This document shows, in pieces, positions 38,228-48,279 of a DNA stretch of 64,000 nt; positions within the stretch are counted from its first letter, which is position 1, and each line of letters starts with the position of its first letter. Made by a program: the position numbers and the translations under genes. Source of the DNA: Agarivorans albus. Lineage in GTDB: Bacteria; Pseudomonadota; Gammaproteobacteria; Enterobacterales; Celerinatantimonadaceae. The stretch lies in NCBI RefSeq assembly GCF_019670105.1, contig NZ_AP023032.1, positions 4,550,001 to 4,614,000 on the forward strand, given 5' to 3'. The notes under the pieces are model-generated. The model did no database searches. It saw only the letters and a program-made list of their open reading frames with translations, and had not been told where the DNA came from.

Positions 38228-39493
38228 TTACTTCTTCTGCGCTTTCATCGCGTCAAAGAATTCATCATTGGTTTTGGTCATAGCCAATTTATCAATTAAG
38301 AACTCCATGGCGCCAGTTTCATCCATTGGATGAACAATTTTGCGCAAAATCCACATTTTTTGTAGTTCGTCGGCGCTAGTTAACAACTCTTCACGACGTG
38401 TGCCAGAGCGGTTAATGTCGATTGCTGGGTAAACACGTTTTTCTGCAATCTTACGGCTTAAGTGCAGCTCCATGTTACCGGTACCTTTAAACTCTTCGTA
38501 GATAACTTCGTCCATCTTAGAACCGGTATCTACAAGTGCAGTAGCGATAATAGTTAAGCTGCCACCTTCTTCTACGTTACGAGCCGCACCAAAGAAACGT
38601 TTTGGACGGTGCAATGCATTGGCGTCTACACCGCCGGTTAATACCTTACCAGAAGAAGGAATTACTGTGTTGTAAGCACGCGCTAAACGAGTAATTGAAT
38701 CAAGCAAGATAATTACGTCTTTCTTGTGCTCAACTAAACGCTTGGCTTTTTCAATTACCATTTCAGCTACTTGAACGTGACGGCTAGCAGGCTCGTCAAA
38801 GGTAGAAGCAATTACTTCACCACGAACCAAACGTTGCATCTCGGTTACTTCTTCCGGGCGCTCATCAATTAGCAATACAATCAATTCACACTCAGGGTGG
38901 TTAAATGCCACGTTTTGCGCAATGTTTTGCAGCAACATGGTTTTACCAGCTTTTGGCGGAGCAACAATCAAACCACGTTGGCCTTTACCGATAGGTGAAG
39001 CCAAATCTAATACACGTGCTGTGATGTCTTCGGTAGCGCCATTACCACGCTCCATACGCAAACGATCATTAGCGTGCAGCGGGGTTAAGTTTTCGAATAA
39101 GATTTTGTTACGCGAGTTTTCTGGCTTGTCGTGATTAACGATGCCAATTTTAAGCAATGCAAAATAACGCTCACCTTCTTTAGGCGGGCGAATCTTACCT
39201 TCTACCGTATCACCGGTACGCAAGTTAAATCGACGGATTTGACTTGGAGAAACATAAATATCGTCAGGACCAGCTAAGTAAGAGCTGTCGGCGCTACGTA
39301 AAAAGCCGAAGCCATCTTGCAAAATCTCCAGCACACCATGACCAAAAATCGCTTCGCCGCTTTTCGCGTGAGCCTTTAAGATCGAGAAGATAATGTCTTG
39401 CTTGCGTAAGCGGGCTAGATTTTCTAAGCCCATTGACTCGCCTAGCGTAATCAGTTCATGGACGGGGGTATTTTTTAGCTCAGTTAAATTCAT
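38228..39493 (-). CDS. rho: Transcription termination factor Rho
   Basis: A 421-residue hexameric RNA-dependent ATPase (E. coli 419). The N-terminal RNA-binding domain begins [21 protein letters not shown]; the cold-shock-like part contains DGFGFLRS; Walker [11 protein letters not shown] is near residue 178; the Q- and R-loop regions ([41 protein letters not shown]) are intact. trxA lies upstream on the same strand with a hairpin between, as in E. coli. Confidence 0.98.
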   Translation of the reverse strand: MNLTELKNTPVHELITLGESMGLENLARLRKQDIIFSILKAHAKSGEAIFGHGVLEILQDGFGFLRSADSSYLAGPDDIYVSPSQIRRFNLRTGDTVEGKIRPPKEGERYFALLKIGIVNHDKPENSRNKILFENLTPLHANDRLRMERGNGATEDITARVLDLASPIGKGQRGLIVAPPKAGKTMLLQNIAQNVAFNHPECELIVLLIDERPEEVTEMQRLVRGEVIASTFDEPASRHVQVAEMVIEKAKRLVEHKKDVIILLDSITRLARAYNTVIPSSGKVLTGGVDANALHRPKRFFGAARNVEEGGSLTIIATALVDTGSKMDEVIYEEFKGTGNMELHLSRKIAEKRVYPAIDINRSGTRREELLTSADELQKMWILRKIVHPMDETGAMEFLIDKLAMTKTNDEFFDAMKAQKK

Positions 39494-39656
39494 AATGGTG
39501 AGTTTTCAATTTTTATCGAAATAGGCTGACGGCAGCATGAGTTAGGTATAGTAGAGAAGCTTACTCGACTGTTTAGTCGGCCAAGAGGTAGCCTTTATTA
39601 CGGGCGTAGGAAAAATTCGAAAATAAAATTAGCACTAATGTGGGGAAAGATCCAGC

Positions 39657-39683
39657 AAAAGCAGGCAACGAATGTCGACCTGC
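39657..39683 (-). terminator. Terminator of trxA
   Basis: GCAGG/CCTGC (39661-39665 and 39679-39683), extended by CGAC/GTTG pairs with one bulge, followed on the minus strand by TTTTGC. It lies 12 bp beyond the trxA stop and may only partly block read-through into rho. Confidence 0.6.
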
Positions 39684-39694
39684 TCACATTGTTA

Positions 39695-40021
39695 CTACAG
39701 GTTTTCGTCTAAAAACGCTGTTAGTTGGGCTTTTGATAGTGCACCAACCTTGGTAGCAGCTACTTTACCGTCTTTAAACAGCAGTAACGTTGGAATTCCG
39801 CGAATACCAAACTTTGGCGGTGTACCAGCATTTTGGTCGATGTTTAGCTTACCTACCACTACTTTGCCGTCGTATTCGTCAGCAACTTCGTCAAGGATAG
39901 GTGCAATCATTTTACAAGGTCCACACCATTCAGCCCAAAAATCAACTAGTACTGGTGTGCTTGAGTTTAGTACGTCTGCCTCGAAGCTGTCATCGCTCAA
40001 CTGAACTAATTTATCGCTCAT
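39695..40021 (-). CDS. trxA: Thioredoxin 1
   Basis: A 108-residue thioredoxin with the active site WCGPCK (Cys33 and Cys36), the buried Asp in [10 protein letters not shown], and the cis-Pro in [12 protein letters not shown]. It reduces cytoplasmic disulfides using thioredoxin reductase. GGAG lies upstream of the ATG. Length and the rho neighbour match the E. coli locus. Confidence 0.97.
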   Translation of the reverse strand: MSDKLVQLSDDSFEADVLNSSTPVLVDFWAEWCGPCKMIAPILDEVADEYDGKVVVGKLNIDQNAGTPPKFGIRGIPTLLLFKDGKVAATKVGALSKAQLTAFLDENL

Positions 40022-40366
40022 TTAATACTCCAAAATTCTATGTTATCTGTCTCGATAATTTCATGACTATTTGAAATGATCCGACCAATGAATGCAAGCC
40101 TAAGCTCATTCCAAGGGAATCTAAGCTACTACCAATTAACATAAGTGCTAGCGAATCACCCCTATTTGGTTTTGCTCACAAAATCTCGCTAGTAAATAAA
40201 GAAAGGCAATAGACCAATATAATTACAAGTAGCTAGGGTCTGCAGCGGATTCATCCATGGGAATTAACTGCAAATTCTCAGCGCTTAGATCACAGCCGCA
40301 AACAACTCAACACATTTACCAAGAATGGGTGCTGGTAGTGCCACTTAGCTGTGATATGCTTACGCA
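40022..40366. other. 345-bp divergent gap, trxA/rhlB
   Basis: No gene was recognised. It holds the promoters of trxA and rhlB, which I could not place with confidence. A 7-bp inverted repeat CTAGCGA/TCGCTAG (40148-40154 and 40186-40192) with a 31-nt loop is the only clear structure. Confidence 0.45.
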
Positions 40367-41656
40367 ATGAGCAAAACACATTTAACAGAACTCCGATTTG
40401 CCGAGTTAGGACTGCAAGATAAGGTATTAACCGCCTTAGAGCAGCACGGCTATCACAATTGCACCCCAATCCAAGCGCAAAGCCTCCCAATCTTAACCAC
40501 TGGTAAAGATATTGCGGGCCAAGCTCAGACCGGTACGGGGAAAACTCTCGCCTTTTTAGTTGCTACGTTTAATCATTTGCTAACCACAGCAGTGCCCGAA
40601 ACGCGCCAACAAAATCAACCGCGTGCGATTATTCTCGCACCAACTCGCGAATTAGCTATTCAAATCCATAACGATGCTCGCTTACTTGCTAAAGCAACGG
40701 GTCTCAAGTTGGGTTTGGTCTATGGCGGCGAAGGTTATGCCAGTCAGCGTGCCACTTTAGATGAAGGTGTAGACATTCTTATCGGTACAACCGGGCGAAT
40801 GATCGACTACTTCAAACAAGGTGCATTTAGCTTAAATGCCGTGCAAGCCATGGTATTAGATGAAGCTGATCGCATGTTCGACCTTGGTTTCATTAAAGAC
40901 ATTCGTTATTTAATGCGCCGCATGCCAGAGCCAAAAGCGCGTTTAAACATGCTGTTCTCAGCCACGCTTTCTTTTAAGGTAAAAGAATTAGCGTTTGAGC
41001 ATATGAACGAACCGGAACACGTTATTGTAGAGCCCGAACAAATGACCGGCGCTCGCATTCAAGAAGAACTGTTTTACCCGTCTAACGACGACAAAATGGC
41101 CTTGTTGCAAACTCTAATAGAAGAAGAGTGGCCAGAACGCGCCATAATTTTTGCTAATACTAAACACCGTTGTGAAGATATTTGGGGCCACTTAAGTGCC
41201 GACAAACATCGCGTTGGTTTGCTAACCGGTGATATACCGCAGCGTAAGCGAGTGCAAATACTAGAACAGTTCACCGAAGGTAAACTTGACGTATTAGTCG
41301 CTACCGATGTTGCAGCCCGTGGCTTGCACATTCCGTCGGTAACCCATGTTTTCAACTATGACTTACCAGACGATGCCGAAGATTACGTGCACCGTATTGG
41401 CCGAACAGGTCGTGCTGGCGCAAGTGGCCATGCCATTAGCCTTGCCTGTGAAGAGTACGTATTTAATTTACCTGCCATAGAAGAGTACATTAAGCACCCA
41501 GTGCCGGTAAGCCAATATGATACCGAGGCGCTAATGCGTGATTTACCCAAGGCAACGCGAATCCATCGCACCAAAGGTAATAATAGCCGTGGCGGTAACC
41601 GCAAAAACAGTCGCGGTAATAGCGGTCACTCTAACCAGCGACGTCAGCGTCACTAA
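40367..41656 (+). CDS. rhlB: DEAD-box RNA helicase RhlB
   Basis: A 429-residue DEAD-box protein, the helicase of the RNase E degradosome. Motif I AQTGTGKT is at residues 52-59, then [31 protein letters not shown] and HRIGRTGR. The C-terminal tail from about residue 395 is basic and low-complexity (Asn/Arg/Gly/Ser), as in RhlB. It is divergent from trxA and followed by gppA, the E. coli order. Confidence 0.95.
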   Translation: MSKTHLTELRFAELGLQDKVLTALEQHGYHNCTPIQAQSLPILTTGKDIAGQAQTGTGKTLAFLVATFNHLLTTAVPETRQQNQPRAIILAPTRELAIQIHNDARLLAKATGLKLGLVYGGEGYASQRATLDEGVDILIGTTGRMIDYFKQGAFSLNAVQAMVLDEADRMFDLGFIKDIRYLMRRMPEPKARLNMLFSATLSFKVKELAFEHMNEPEHVIVEPEQMTGARIQEELFYPSNDDKMALLQTLIEEEWPERAIIFANTKHRCEDIWGHLSADKHRVGLLTGDIPQRKRVQILEQFTEGKLDVLVATDVAARGLHIPSVTHVFNYDLPDDAEDYVHRIGRTGRAGASGHAISLACEEYVFNLPAIEEYIKHPVPVSQYDTEALMRDLPKATRIHRTKGNNSRGGNRKNSRGNSGHSNQRRQRH

Positions 41657-41677
41657 GCAGTAGATTCAAGGAACAGC

Positions 41678-43165
41678 GTGTCTAAAGTTTCACCCCTATA
41701 TGCAGCCATTGATTTAGGTTCCAACAGCTTCCACATGTTAATTGTGCGGGAGCTGAGTGGAAGCGTGCAAACCATTGCCAAGGTGAAGAGAAAGGTGCGC
41801 TTAGCCGCAGGCTTAGATGCCAACGACAAGCTCGATCACGCATCCATGGTGCGTGGTTGGCAATGCTTGAGCTTGTTTGCCGAGCAGCTAAGAGACATAC
41901 CAGAAGCGCAAATTAAAATTGTCGCCACAGCTACTTTGCGTCGCGCCACTAATGCTGATGAGTTTTTGCAGCAAGCCGAAAAAATTCTCAACCACAAGAT
42001 ACATATCATTAGCGGCGAAACCGAAGCTAAAATTATTTACCGTGGCGTGGCACATACCAGCAGCGGCAGTGGCAAGCGTTTAGTCATTGATATTGGCGGT
42101 GCCAGTACCGAGCTAGTAGTCGGCGAACAAAGTGAAGCCTTACTCCTGAACAGCCTAGATATGGGCTGTGTTACTTGGTTAAAACGTTTCTTCCAACAAG
42201 AGCTTAGCGAAACCAACTTTGAGCTTGCCATTGATGCGGCTAAAGAAGTGATCTCCCCAGTACTTAGCGATTATCGCCGTCTAGGTTGGCAAAGCAGCGT
42301 GGGCGCTTCAGGTACTATTCAAGCACTGTTAGAAATTATTACCGCTCAAGGTCTTGATGAACGTATTACCTACCAAAAATTAAAGGCAATTCAACAACAA
42401 GTGGTTGCTTGCGGCACGCTTGAAAAGCTTGATATTAAAGGTTTGCTTGAAGAGCGAAAACCGGTCTTTGCATCTGGTTTAGCGATATTAATTGCACTAT
42501 TCGAAAGCCTGCAAATCGAGTCTCTTTCCTTGGCAGGTGGTGCCTTACGTGAAGGACTGGTATATGGCCTACTTAGCCAAAAAGATACCAGCAGTGTAAG
42601 AGCTCGCACCGTGGAAAGCTTTGTAAAACGTCATCGCATCGACAATCAACACGCCGAACGCGTAGCAAACTGCGCCTTAACGATGGCGCAACAAGTAACA
42701 CCCAAGCTTAGTGATCGCGCTTTAAGCCTGTTGAAGTGGGCAGCAATGTTCCATGAAGTGGGTTTAAATATTGAGTTTAAGAAAGCGCCCCAACACGCCG
42801 CATATATTATTGATCATTCAGATTTGCCCGGTTTTACCAGCGCACAAAAACACTTTGTCTCCTGCCTTTTGTTAAACCAGCGTGGTGATTGGCAAAGCGA
42901 ACTTCTTGCTCAACAAAATGCCTTAGAAAAGCCCGAAGCTTTGGTGCTGGCTAGATTATTACGCATTGCCATTATTGTGTGCATGCGCCGCACCGAAGGG
43001 AGCGTACCTAAGATAAGCGTGCTTCAAGCCGAAGAGGATTGGCGGCTATGTTTTCCACCCACCTGGAATGAACAACATCCTTTACGCGCAGCCGAACTAG
43101 AACTGGAAGCAAAAGTGCAAAGCCAAGCAGGTTATCCCTTAGAGATTATTGAAGCGCTTTGTTAA
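41678..43165 (+). CDS. gppA: GppA, pppGpp phosphatase/exopolyphosphatase
   Basis: A 495-residue member of the Ppx-GppA family that converts pppGpp to ppGpp and can trim polyphosphate. The ASKHA-fold motifs are AAIDLGSNSFHMLIV near residue 9, SGETEAKIIYRGV, DIGGASTELVVG and LAGGALREGLVYG. The C-terminal HD-like domain (residues 320-495, LLKWAAMFHEVGLNI) is present. The GppA identity is favoured over Ppx by the close match to E. coli GppA and by the rhlB neighbour. The start is GTG, with AAGGA five bases upstream. Confidence 0.93.
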   Translation: MSKVSPLYAAIDLGSNSFHMLIVRELSGSVQTIAKVKRKVRLAAGLDANDKLDHASMVRGWQCLSLFAEQLRDIPEAQIKIVATATLRRATNADEFLQQAEKILNHKIHIISGETEAKIIYRGVAHTSSGSGKRLVIDIGGASTELVVGEQSEALLLNSLDMGCVTWLKRFFQQELSETNFELAIDAAKEVISPVLSDYRRLGWQSSVGASGTIQALLEIITAQGLDERITYQKLKAIQQQVVACGTLEKLDIKGLLEERKPVFASGLAILIALFESLQIESLSLAGGALREGLVYGLLSQKDTSSVRARTVESFVKRHRIDNQHAERVANCALTMAQQVTPKLSDRALSLLKWAAMFHEVGLNIEFKKAPQHAAYIIDHSDLPGFTSAQKHFVSCLLLNQRGDWQSELLAQQNALEKPEALVLARLLRIAIIVCMRRTEGSVPKISVLQAEEDWRLCFPPTWNEQHPLRAAELELEAKVQSQAGYPLEIIEALC

Positions 43166-43168
43166 GTG

Positions 43169-43963
43169 CTAGTTAGGTGTAGCTAACTCAATTTTTACCC
43201 GTCGGCGATAATTAAGTAAATCAAAGTCTTCTCGCCAGTATTCTTCAATCAGCTTATCCAACAAGCCACTGTCTTCAGCCTTTTTTAAAGCGTCTTCGAT
43301 AATTGCTGCAAGCTCAGGCTGGGAGTTACTCACATAAAACTGAAAATCACGCTCATACTGCAAAATTAAATAGGGCTCTATCGCTAAATAAGGGTGTTGT
43401 AGTGAGTCATTAACAATCTCGGTAAATCCTCGCGAGAAGTAGTCTATTCCACGTTTATGGTTAGCTACCATTTTGTATAAACGACGCCACTCTCCATCAA
43501 CTTCAACGGTTTTTAGCTGGTTGGCTTGCCATACATCTACATCAAACCAATTTTTGCCAAAACCACCGGTTTTATCCAGCTTTTGAAAGTCTTCTAGCGT
43601 ATTTACAAAACGATAAGCATCAACCTCAGAGCGTGGCACCAGCAATAGTCGGTGACCAATTAAGCCATTGGTTAAGCCCACGCGAACTGGGGTAAAATTA
43701 GGATCTTTATCACGCTCTGCCGACGCTAACAGCCACACTAAACTTAATTGGCCATTACGTAGCATCGACTCAGCCCGCTTTTGCGGTAAGTTAGATGAAG
43801 GAACATCAATCACTGGCTGGTGCCCAGCTTCAAGCAGGGCTTGCTCTAGCAGTTCATGATAAAAAATGTGTGAATCATCGGAATAAGCAGGCAAACGTAA
43901 CTCTACGTTAGCTGCCATTAGCGGGGCACTGAGTAGAGATAAAATAACCACAAGTTTCCACAT
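43169..43963 (-). CDS. Periplasmic solute-binding-like protein
   Basis: 264 residues with a signal peptide (MWKLVVILSLLSAPLMA). The mature part looks like a family 3 solute-binding (SBP_bac_3) fold: an N-terminal lobe with LRLPAYSDDSHIFYHELLEQAL, a mid region with FSRGFTEIV, and a C-terminal helix with IEDALKKAEDSGLLDKLIEEYW. No permease or ATPase is adjacent, so it may be a stand-alone sensor-type binding protein. It is convergent with gppA. Ligand unknown. Confidence 0.72.
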   Translation of the reverse strand: MWKLVVILSLLSAPLMAANVELRLPAYSDDSHIFYHELLEQALLEAGHQPVIDVPSSNLPQKRAESMLRNGQLSLVWLLASAERDKDPNFTPVRVGLTNGLIGHRLLLVPRSEVDAYRFVNTLEDFQKLDKTGGFGKNWFDVDVWQANQLKTVEVDGEWRRLYKMVANHKRGIDYFSRGFTEIVNDSLQHPYLAIEPYLILQYERDFQFYVSNSQPELAAIIEDALKKAEDSGLLDKLIEEYWREDFDLLNYRRRVKIELATPN

Positions 43964-44270
43964 TGCTTCTCTCCTTAGAGGCTAATGAATTCTATTGTTA
44001 GCTATAGGCTACTGTACTCATTTAACAGTAGTCCAAATCTACTCAATTCGTATTGATTAAGCAGTAAACATCACAAAAATAGCAAGCACCTGAACTTTTA
44101 CCCAAACAAAGCACTGTACAGCTAGAACAAAATTCGATTTTGTTGGCTAACACTGCGCTAATATTGACCTTAGCGGGTAAGGCTGGCAAACTGCGCGCGC
44201 AAATAGACAACAATTTTGTTGCCGCTAAGAAACGTGTTACCACTGTGCTATTTAAGTCGAGGAGAATACA
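43964..44270. other. 307-bp gap upstream of purE with two palindromes
   Basis: No gene was recognised; a leftward frame at 44043-44285 has no family likeness and overlaps the purE start. Two palindromes occur: AACAAAATTCGATTTTGTT (44126-44144), perfect over 8-bp arms, and CAACAATTTTGTTG (44208-44221), with 6-bp arms. A PurR box was looked for and not seen. GAGGAG precedes the purE ATG. Confidence 0.45.
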
Positions 44271-44768
44271 ATGCCACAACCACAAGTTGCCATCATCATG
44301 GGGTCAAAAAGTGATTGGCCAACTATGGAAAACGCCGCCGAAGTACTAGAACAATTGGGCGTTGAATTTGAGGTTGAAGTAGTTAGTGCTCACCGCACTC
44401 CCGACAAATTAATGGAATTTTCAGCCAACGCTGCCGACCGTGGTATTAAAGTGATTATTGGTGGTGCCGGCGGCGCAGCTCACTTGCCAGGCATGGTAGC
44501 GTCTAAAACCCGTTTACCAGTACTTGGTGTGCCAGTTCAAAGTAAAGCCTTAAACGGTATGGATAGCTTGTTATCGATTGCCCAAATGCCAAAAGGCGTA
44601 GCAGTTGGTACTCTTGCCATTGGCACTGCTGGTGCTTATAACGCGGGATTGTTTGCTGCACAGATTTTAGCTACCACTAACCCAGAACTAGCTGAGCGTA
44701 TCGAGGCTTTCCGCAGTGCCCAAACAGAATCAGTATTAGCCCACCCAGATCCTCGCGTAGCTGAGTAG
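44271..44768 (+). CDS. purE: N5-carboxyaminoimidazole ribonucleotide mutase
   Basis: A 165-residue class I PurE, moving the carboxyl of N5-CAIR to give CAIR in purine synthesis. Motifs are [12 protein letters not shown] at residues 8-19, [11 protein letters not shown] with the catalytic His, and [15 protein letters not shown]. Its stop overlaps the first GTG of the purK frame. Confidence 0.97.
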   Translation: MPQPQVAIIMGSKSDWPTMENAAEVLEQLGVEFEVEVVSAHRTPDKLMEFSANAADRGIKVIIGGAGGAAHLPGMVASKTRLPVLGVPVQSKALNGMDSLLSIAQMPKGVAVGTLAIGTAGAYNAGLFAAQILATTNPELAERIEAFRSAQTESVLAHPDPRVAE

Positions 44769-44779
44769 TGGTAAGCAAA

Positions 44780-45856
44780 ATGAATAAGATTTGGATTTTA
44801 GGTGCGGGCCAATTGGGAGCAATGCTAAAACACGCAGCGCAACCATTAAACATTGAGGTTCGCCCAGTAGAAACTGACGAGACTGATACCTTTGATATCG
44901 CTGCCAATGACATTATTACCGTTGAGCGCGAGCACTGGCCGGTAACGCCAGCCACCGAGCAACTTACTCAACACTCAAGCTTTCTTAACGGCCCGGCTTT
45001 AGCTCAGCTAGCAGACCGAGCAAGCCAAAAGAAATTGCTCGACAGCTTAGGCTTAGCCACCGCCCCTTGGGTAGATGTAAAACAAGGTCACAGCGCTGAA
45101 CAACTGTTTGCTGAGTTAGGCGAACGAGTATTGCTAAAGCAGCGCTCCGGCGGCTACGACGGCAAAGGCCAGCATTGGTTAAAGCTTAGTGGCAACGCTG
45201 AACAACGTGCCATTCCACAAGACTGGTTAGATCATTGTATTGCAGAACAAGCGATAGGCTTCGACGAAGAAGTATCACTTATTGGTATGCGCCACGCCAA
45301 CGGTGACACCGCATTCTACCCACTTGCGATTAACCAGCATCATGAAGGTATCTTATTAGCCACGGTATCACCGGTTGCGAGTAAAGCGAGCCTTCAGGGC
45401 CAGGCTGAAAATATGCTTGGTAAGCTAATGGACTCGTTAGATTACGTGGGTGTAATGACCATGGAATGCTTCCAGGTTGGCGATAAGTTGCTTATTAATG
45501 AGATAGCACCTCGCGTACACAACAGCGGCCACTGGACCCAAGCAGGCTCTAGCCTTAGTCAGTTCGAGGCGCATATTCGAGCCGTGGCAGATTTACCCTT
45601 AGTGCAACCTTTGGTTAAAACCCAAAGTGTGATGCTTAATCTGATTGGTGTTGAATACAATCATCAGTGGCTATGCGTGCCAGGGGTGGAAGTATTTTGG
45701 TATGGCAAAGACGTTCGTCCAGGGCGTAAAGTTGGCCACATCAACATCAGCATTGCAGAGCGTTCACAGTTACTGGCAAGTTTAGCGAAATTAGAACCGC
45801 TGATGACGCCTGTATACGCCGACGCAATAGCTTGGTTAATTAAGCACCTAGATTAA
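44780..45856 (+). CDS. purK: N5-carboxyaminoimidazole ribonucleotide synthase
   Basis: A 358-residue ATP-grasp enzyme that carboxylates AIR using ATP and bicarbonate, feeding PurE. It begins MNKIWILGAGQLGAML; the ATP-grasp part has LLKQRSGGYDGKGQHW, the metal and ligand site is in LINEIAPRVHNSGHWT, and the C-terminus has VRPGRKVGHINI. I preferred the ATG at 44780 to the GTG at 44768, which overlaps the purE stop, because the family starts at the former. Confidence 0.95.
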   Translation: MNKIWILGAGQLGAMLKHAAQPLNIEVRPVETDETDTFDIAANDIITVEREHWPVTPATEQLTQHSSFLNGPALAQLADRASQKKLLDSLGLATAPWVDVKQGHSAEQLFAELGERVLLKQRSGGYDGKGQHWLKLSGNAEQRAIPQDWLDHCIAEQAIGFDEEVSLIGMRHANGDTAFYPLAINQHHEGILLATVSPVASKASLQGQAENMLGKLMDSLDYVGVMTMECFQVGDKLLINEIAPRVHNSGHWTQAGSSLSQFEAHIRAVADLPLVQPLVKTQSVMLNLIGVEYNHQWLCVPGVEVFWYGKDVRPGRKVGHINISIAERSQLLASLAKLEPLMTPVYADAIAWLIKHLD

Positions 45857-45862
45857 GTAACG

Positions 45863-45890
45863 TGGCAATGTAACCAGGGTTACATTGCCA
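45863..45890. other. Perfect 12-bp hairpin after purK
   Basis: TGGCAATGTAAC (45863-45874) and GTTACATTGCCA (45879-45890) pair fully with a CAGG loop. No T-tract follows on the plus strand (AAACTTTCG). It could stabilise the purEK mRNA end or serve as a Rho-assisted terminator. Confidence 0.5.
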
Positions 45891-45991
45891 AACTTTCGAT
45901 TAAACAGTCGCGATCTAAGCTAATTCACAGTAGTTTTACTTTTTCAGGTATACAATCGTTTTTATTTGAGTATTAACTGTAAGGAACACGG

Positions 45992-47065
45992 TTGCTCAAC
46001 AAGATACTTAACATAGGCACCAGCAAAGGAAAGCGTCACGCCGTTCGTATGACCAATCTATTTGTGGTTATAGGCCTGCCTTTACTTGCCCTAAACGTTA
46101 TTGTTCAAGCGCTTGAGCACAACATTACGGCGATTGAATTCTGGCTGGTTAATGGCTTAGTGGTATTTGCTTATACCCTAACGCTGCTGTTTAACTGGTT
46201 AAATCAAAATGATCTAGCCAGAGCCTGGTTGTTAACGGTATTTGTTCTCGATATTACTTTAGCCTCTACCCGTTGGTTTGGTATCGAGTCCTTTATTTTC
46301 TTCCATCTTATTGTTATTTATCCAGTGGCATTTTTGCTATGGCAAGAAAAGCCGTCCATTCGCAATGCCATTTTAGCCCTAATAAGCGTGGCCTTTTTTG
46401 CGGTATTCTACTGGCCAAGCGACCCTATGTTCCCCAGTGATGTAGAGCAAAAACGAAGTTCTATGGGTTTGGTCTTTATTAACTGCGCCATTCTATTAAG
46501 TATTGTGGCCAAGCTGTTTTCTATCGATACTCAGCGCGCTCATCGCCACCTTGCTGAGCAAGCGCGCATCGACCCTCTCACCAATATCTTGAACCGCCGA
46601 GAATTAGAGCGCCAGCTTGATACTCAATGTGAATCTGTATTAAGCATGGCAGTAATGCTGTTTGATATAGACAAATTTAAACACATTAATGACCAATACG
46701 GTCATCACACCGGTGATGATGCGCTAAAACATGTTGTAGCCTGCGTGAAACAACAACTCCCTGAAGAGGCAATGTTTGCCCGATTTGGCGGCGATGAATT
46801 TTGTATATTATGGGCCAATTGCCAGCGCCAACATGCGCAAGACTTAGCCAATATCATTGTCAAACAAGTTGCCGAAAAACCTTGCTCAGTTAACGACCAA
46901 CACCTCGCCATTAGCATTAGCATGGGCATTGCCTTTGAAACCCAAAGAAAAGATTTGTCCCGTTTATTGATCGACGCCGACAATGCCATGTATGCTGCCA
47001 AACGCAAAGGTCGTAATACCTTTGTCACCACTTGGGCACAGCCAAGCCAAGCGGTACCTGCCTAA
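45992..47065 (+). CDS. Membrane diguanylate cyclase (GGDEF)
   Basis: 357 residues. About five to six membrane helices in residues 20-180 are followed by a GGDEF domain (about 190-350) with DPLTNILNRRELE, FDIDKFKHINDQYGHHTGDDAL and an intact FGGDEF near residue 268. It should make cyclic di-GMP. The residues five positions before GGDEF are not RxxD, so the usual inhibitory site is missing. No EAL domain is present. The start is TTG at 45992, with AAGGA six bases upstream, favoured over the ATG at residue 20. The sensed signal is unknown. Confidence 0.88.
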   Translation: MLNKILNIGTSKGKRHAVRMTNLFVVIGLPLLALNVIVQALEHNITAIEFWLVNGLVVFAYTLTLLFNWLNQNDLARAWLLTVFVLDITLASTRWFGIESFIFFHLIVIYPVAFLLWQEKPSIRNAILALISVAFFAVFYWPSDPMFPSDVEQKRSSMGLVFINCAILLSIVAKLFSIDTQRAHRHLAEQARIDPLTNILNRRELERQLDTQCESVLSMAVMLFDIDKFKHINDQYGHHTGDDALKHVVACVKQQLPEEAMFARFGGDEFCILWANCQRQHAQDLANIIVKQVAEKPCSVNDQHLAISISMGIAFETQRKDLSRLLIDADNAMYAAKRKGRNTFVTTWAQPSQAVPA

Positions 47066-47117
47066 GTTAACTCAGCGTTTCACTTAGCCCTCTCTTATTG
47101 CGTTTTTGGAGCATACA

Positions 47118-48017
47118 TTGAGTTATGAATGGTTAGCTTTGCTGGCAGCTGCGCTATGGGCGTGCACCAGCTTAATCTCGGTAACCCCTAGCCGAGTGAT
47201 GGGCGCTTTTGCCTATAGCCGCTGGCGCATGGGCTTAGTGAGCCTAATGCTGCTTGGTGCCACTTTATACAATAACCAATGGCAAATGATTAGCCTGTCG
47301 CAAGCGGGATTGTTTGCTTTGTCAGGCTTTATTGGCGTATTTGTTGGCGACACCGCCTTGTTTGCCTGTATGAACCGCCTAGGACCACGCCGCGCCAGCT
47401 TGTTATTTGCCTGTCACGCCGCTTTCTCTGCCTTTTTAGGAGTATGGCTATTTAATGAAGATTTGCTTGGTTGGCCGCTATTAGGCGCTGCTTGTTTGTT
47501 CTTAGGCGTAATATTAGCTGTTAGTTTTGGTCGCCGAAGTGAACAGCACAGCTGGGAAAAAATTACCGGCTCAGTCAGCATAGCAGTTGCTTTGGGGTTA
47601 ACGGCGGCGCTCTGCCAAAGCCTAGGTACAGTAATGTTAAAACCGCTGATGAGCGCCCCAGAATACAGCGCTATTGACCCAGTAGCGGGCTCAGCATTAC
47701 GAATGCTAAGTGCCTTCTCAGCCCACTGTTTGCTATGGCTAAGCGGTTACAAGCTTGCGCGCACACTTAAGCCGATTAACTCAAAGCTATTTGTTATGAT
47801 CGCTGCCAATGGCTTTTTAGCCATGGCAGTAGGCATGACATTGATGCTGTTTGCCCTGCGATATGGCGATGTATCAGTGGTTGCCCTGTTATCATCAACT
47901 TCACCGGTGTTGGTGCTGCCGCTGTTATGGATAGTAACCAAACAAGCGCCTACTCGCTCGGCCTGGCTTAGCGCCGGTTTATGTGTACTAGGCAGCGCCT
48001 TGCTAATATTTGGCTAG
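47118..48017 (+). CDS. EamA-family transporter
   Basis: A 299-residue ten-helix drug/metabolite transporter with two EamA repeats. The first ends around GVFVGDTALFACMNRLGPRRASLLFACHAAF, a pattern common in this branch; the second is near ALRYGDVSVVALLSSTSPVLVLPLLW. The start is probably TTG at 47118 (MSYEWLALLAAALWA), since GGAG lies six bases upstream, rather than TTG 47106. Its TAG stop falls in the left end of an inverted-repeat element. Substrate unknown. Confidence 0.82.
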   Translation: MSYEWLALLAAALWACTSLISVTPSRVMGAFAYSRWRMGLVSLMLLGATLYNNQWQMISLSQAGLFALSGFIGVFVGDTALFACMNRLGPRRASLLFACHAAFSAFLGVWLFNEDLLGWPLLGAACLFLGVILAVSFGRRSEQHSWEKITGSVSIAVALGLTAALCQSLGTVMLKPLMSAPEYSAIDPVAGSALRMLSAFSAHCLLWLSGYKLARTLKPINSKLFVMIAANGFLAMAVGMTLMLFALRYGDVSVVALLSSTSPVLVLPLLWIVTKQAPTRSAWLSAGLCVLGSALLIFG

Positions 48018-48279
48018 GGGCTGTTGATCTTTGGTGTTGAAATTTTGTTCGAGATAAGCGGGCTTTAATCGCGGCGAGCACTTAGAAGCCTAGTGGGCTA
48101 AGCAAGAAGTGCTTAACAAAGAGTAAAGTTCGCTTATCCGAACCCTTCGGGCAGCATTTCTTAGCCATTTATTCAGCCTTAGCGAGAGATTATTAAGCCC
48201 ACTTAACTGCACACTCTCTGCATTGCCTAAATGGCTAATAAGTTGCTGCAAAACCATCAGCAAAGATCAACAGACCCTA
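48015..48279. repeat. Inverted-repeat (MITE-like) element between two stop codons
   Basis: About 265 bp bounded by 22-bp inverted ends that agree at 20 positions: TAGGGGCTGTTGATCTTTGG on the left, and TAGGGTCTGTTGATCTTTGC when read from the right on the other strand. The TAG at each end is the stop codon of the flanking convergent gene. The interior has no open frame with likeness to a transposase. A short hairpin CCGAACCCTTCGGG lies at 48140-48153. The form suggests a miniature non-autonomous element. Confidence 0.6.

Noticed and set aside
44043-44285. Leftward small gene upstream of purE
   Set aside because: It overlaps the purE ribosome site and start and shows no family likeness; the stretch is better read as regulatory DNA.
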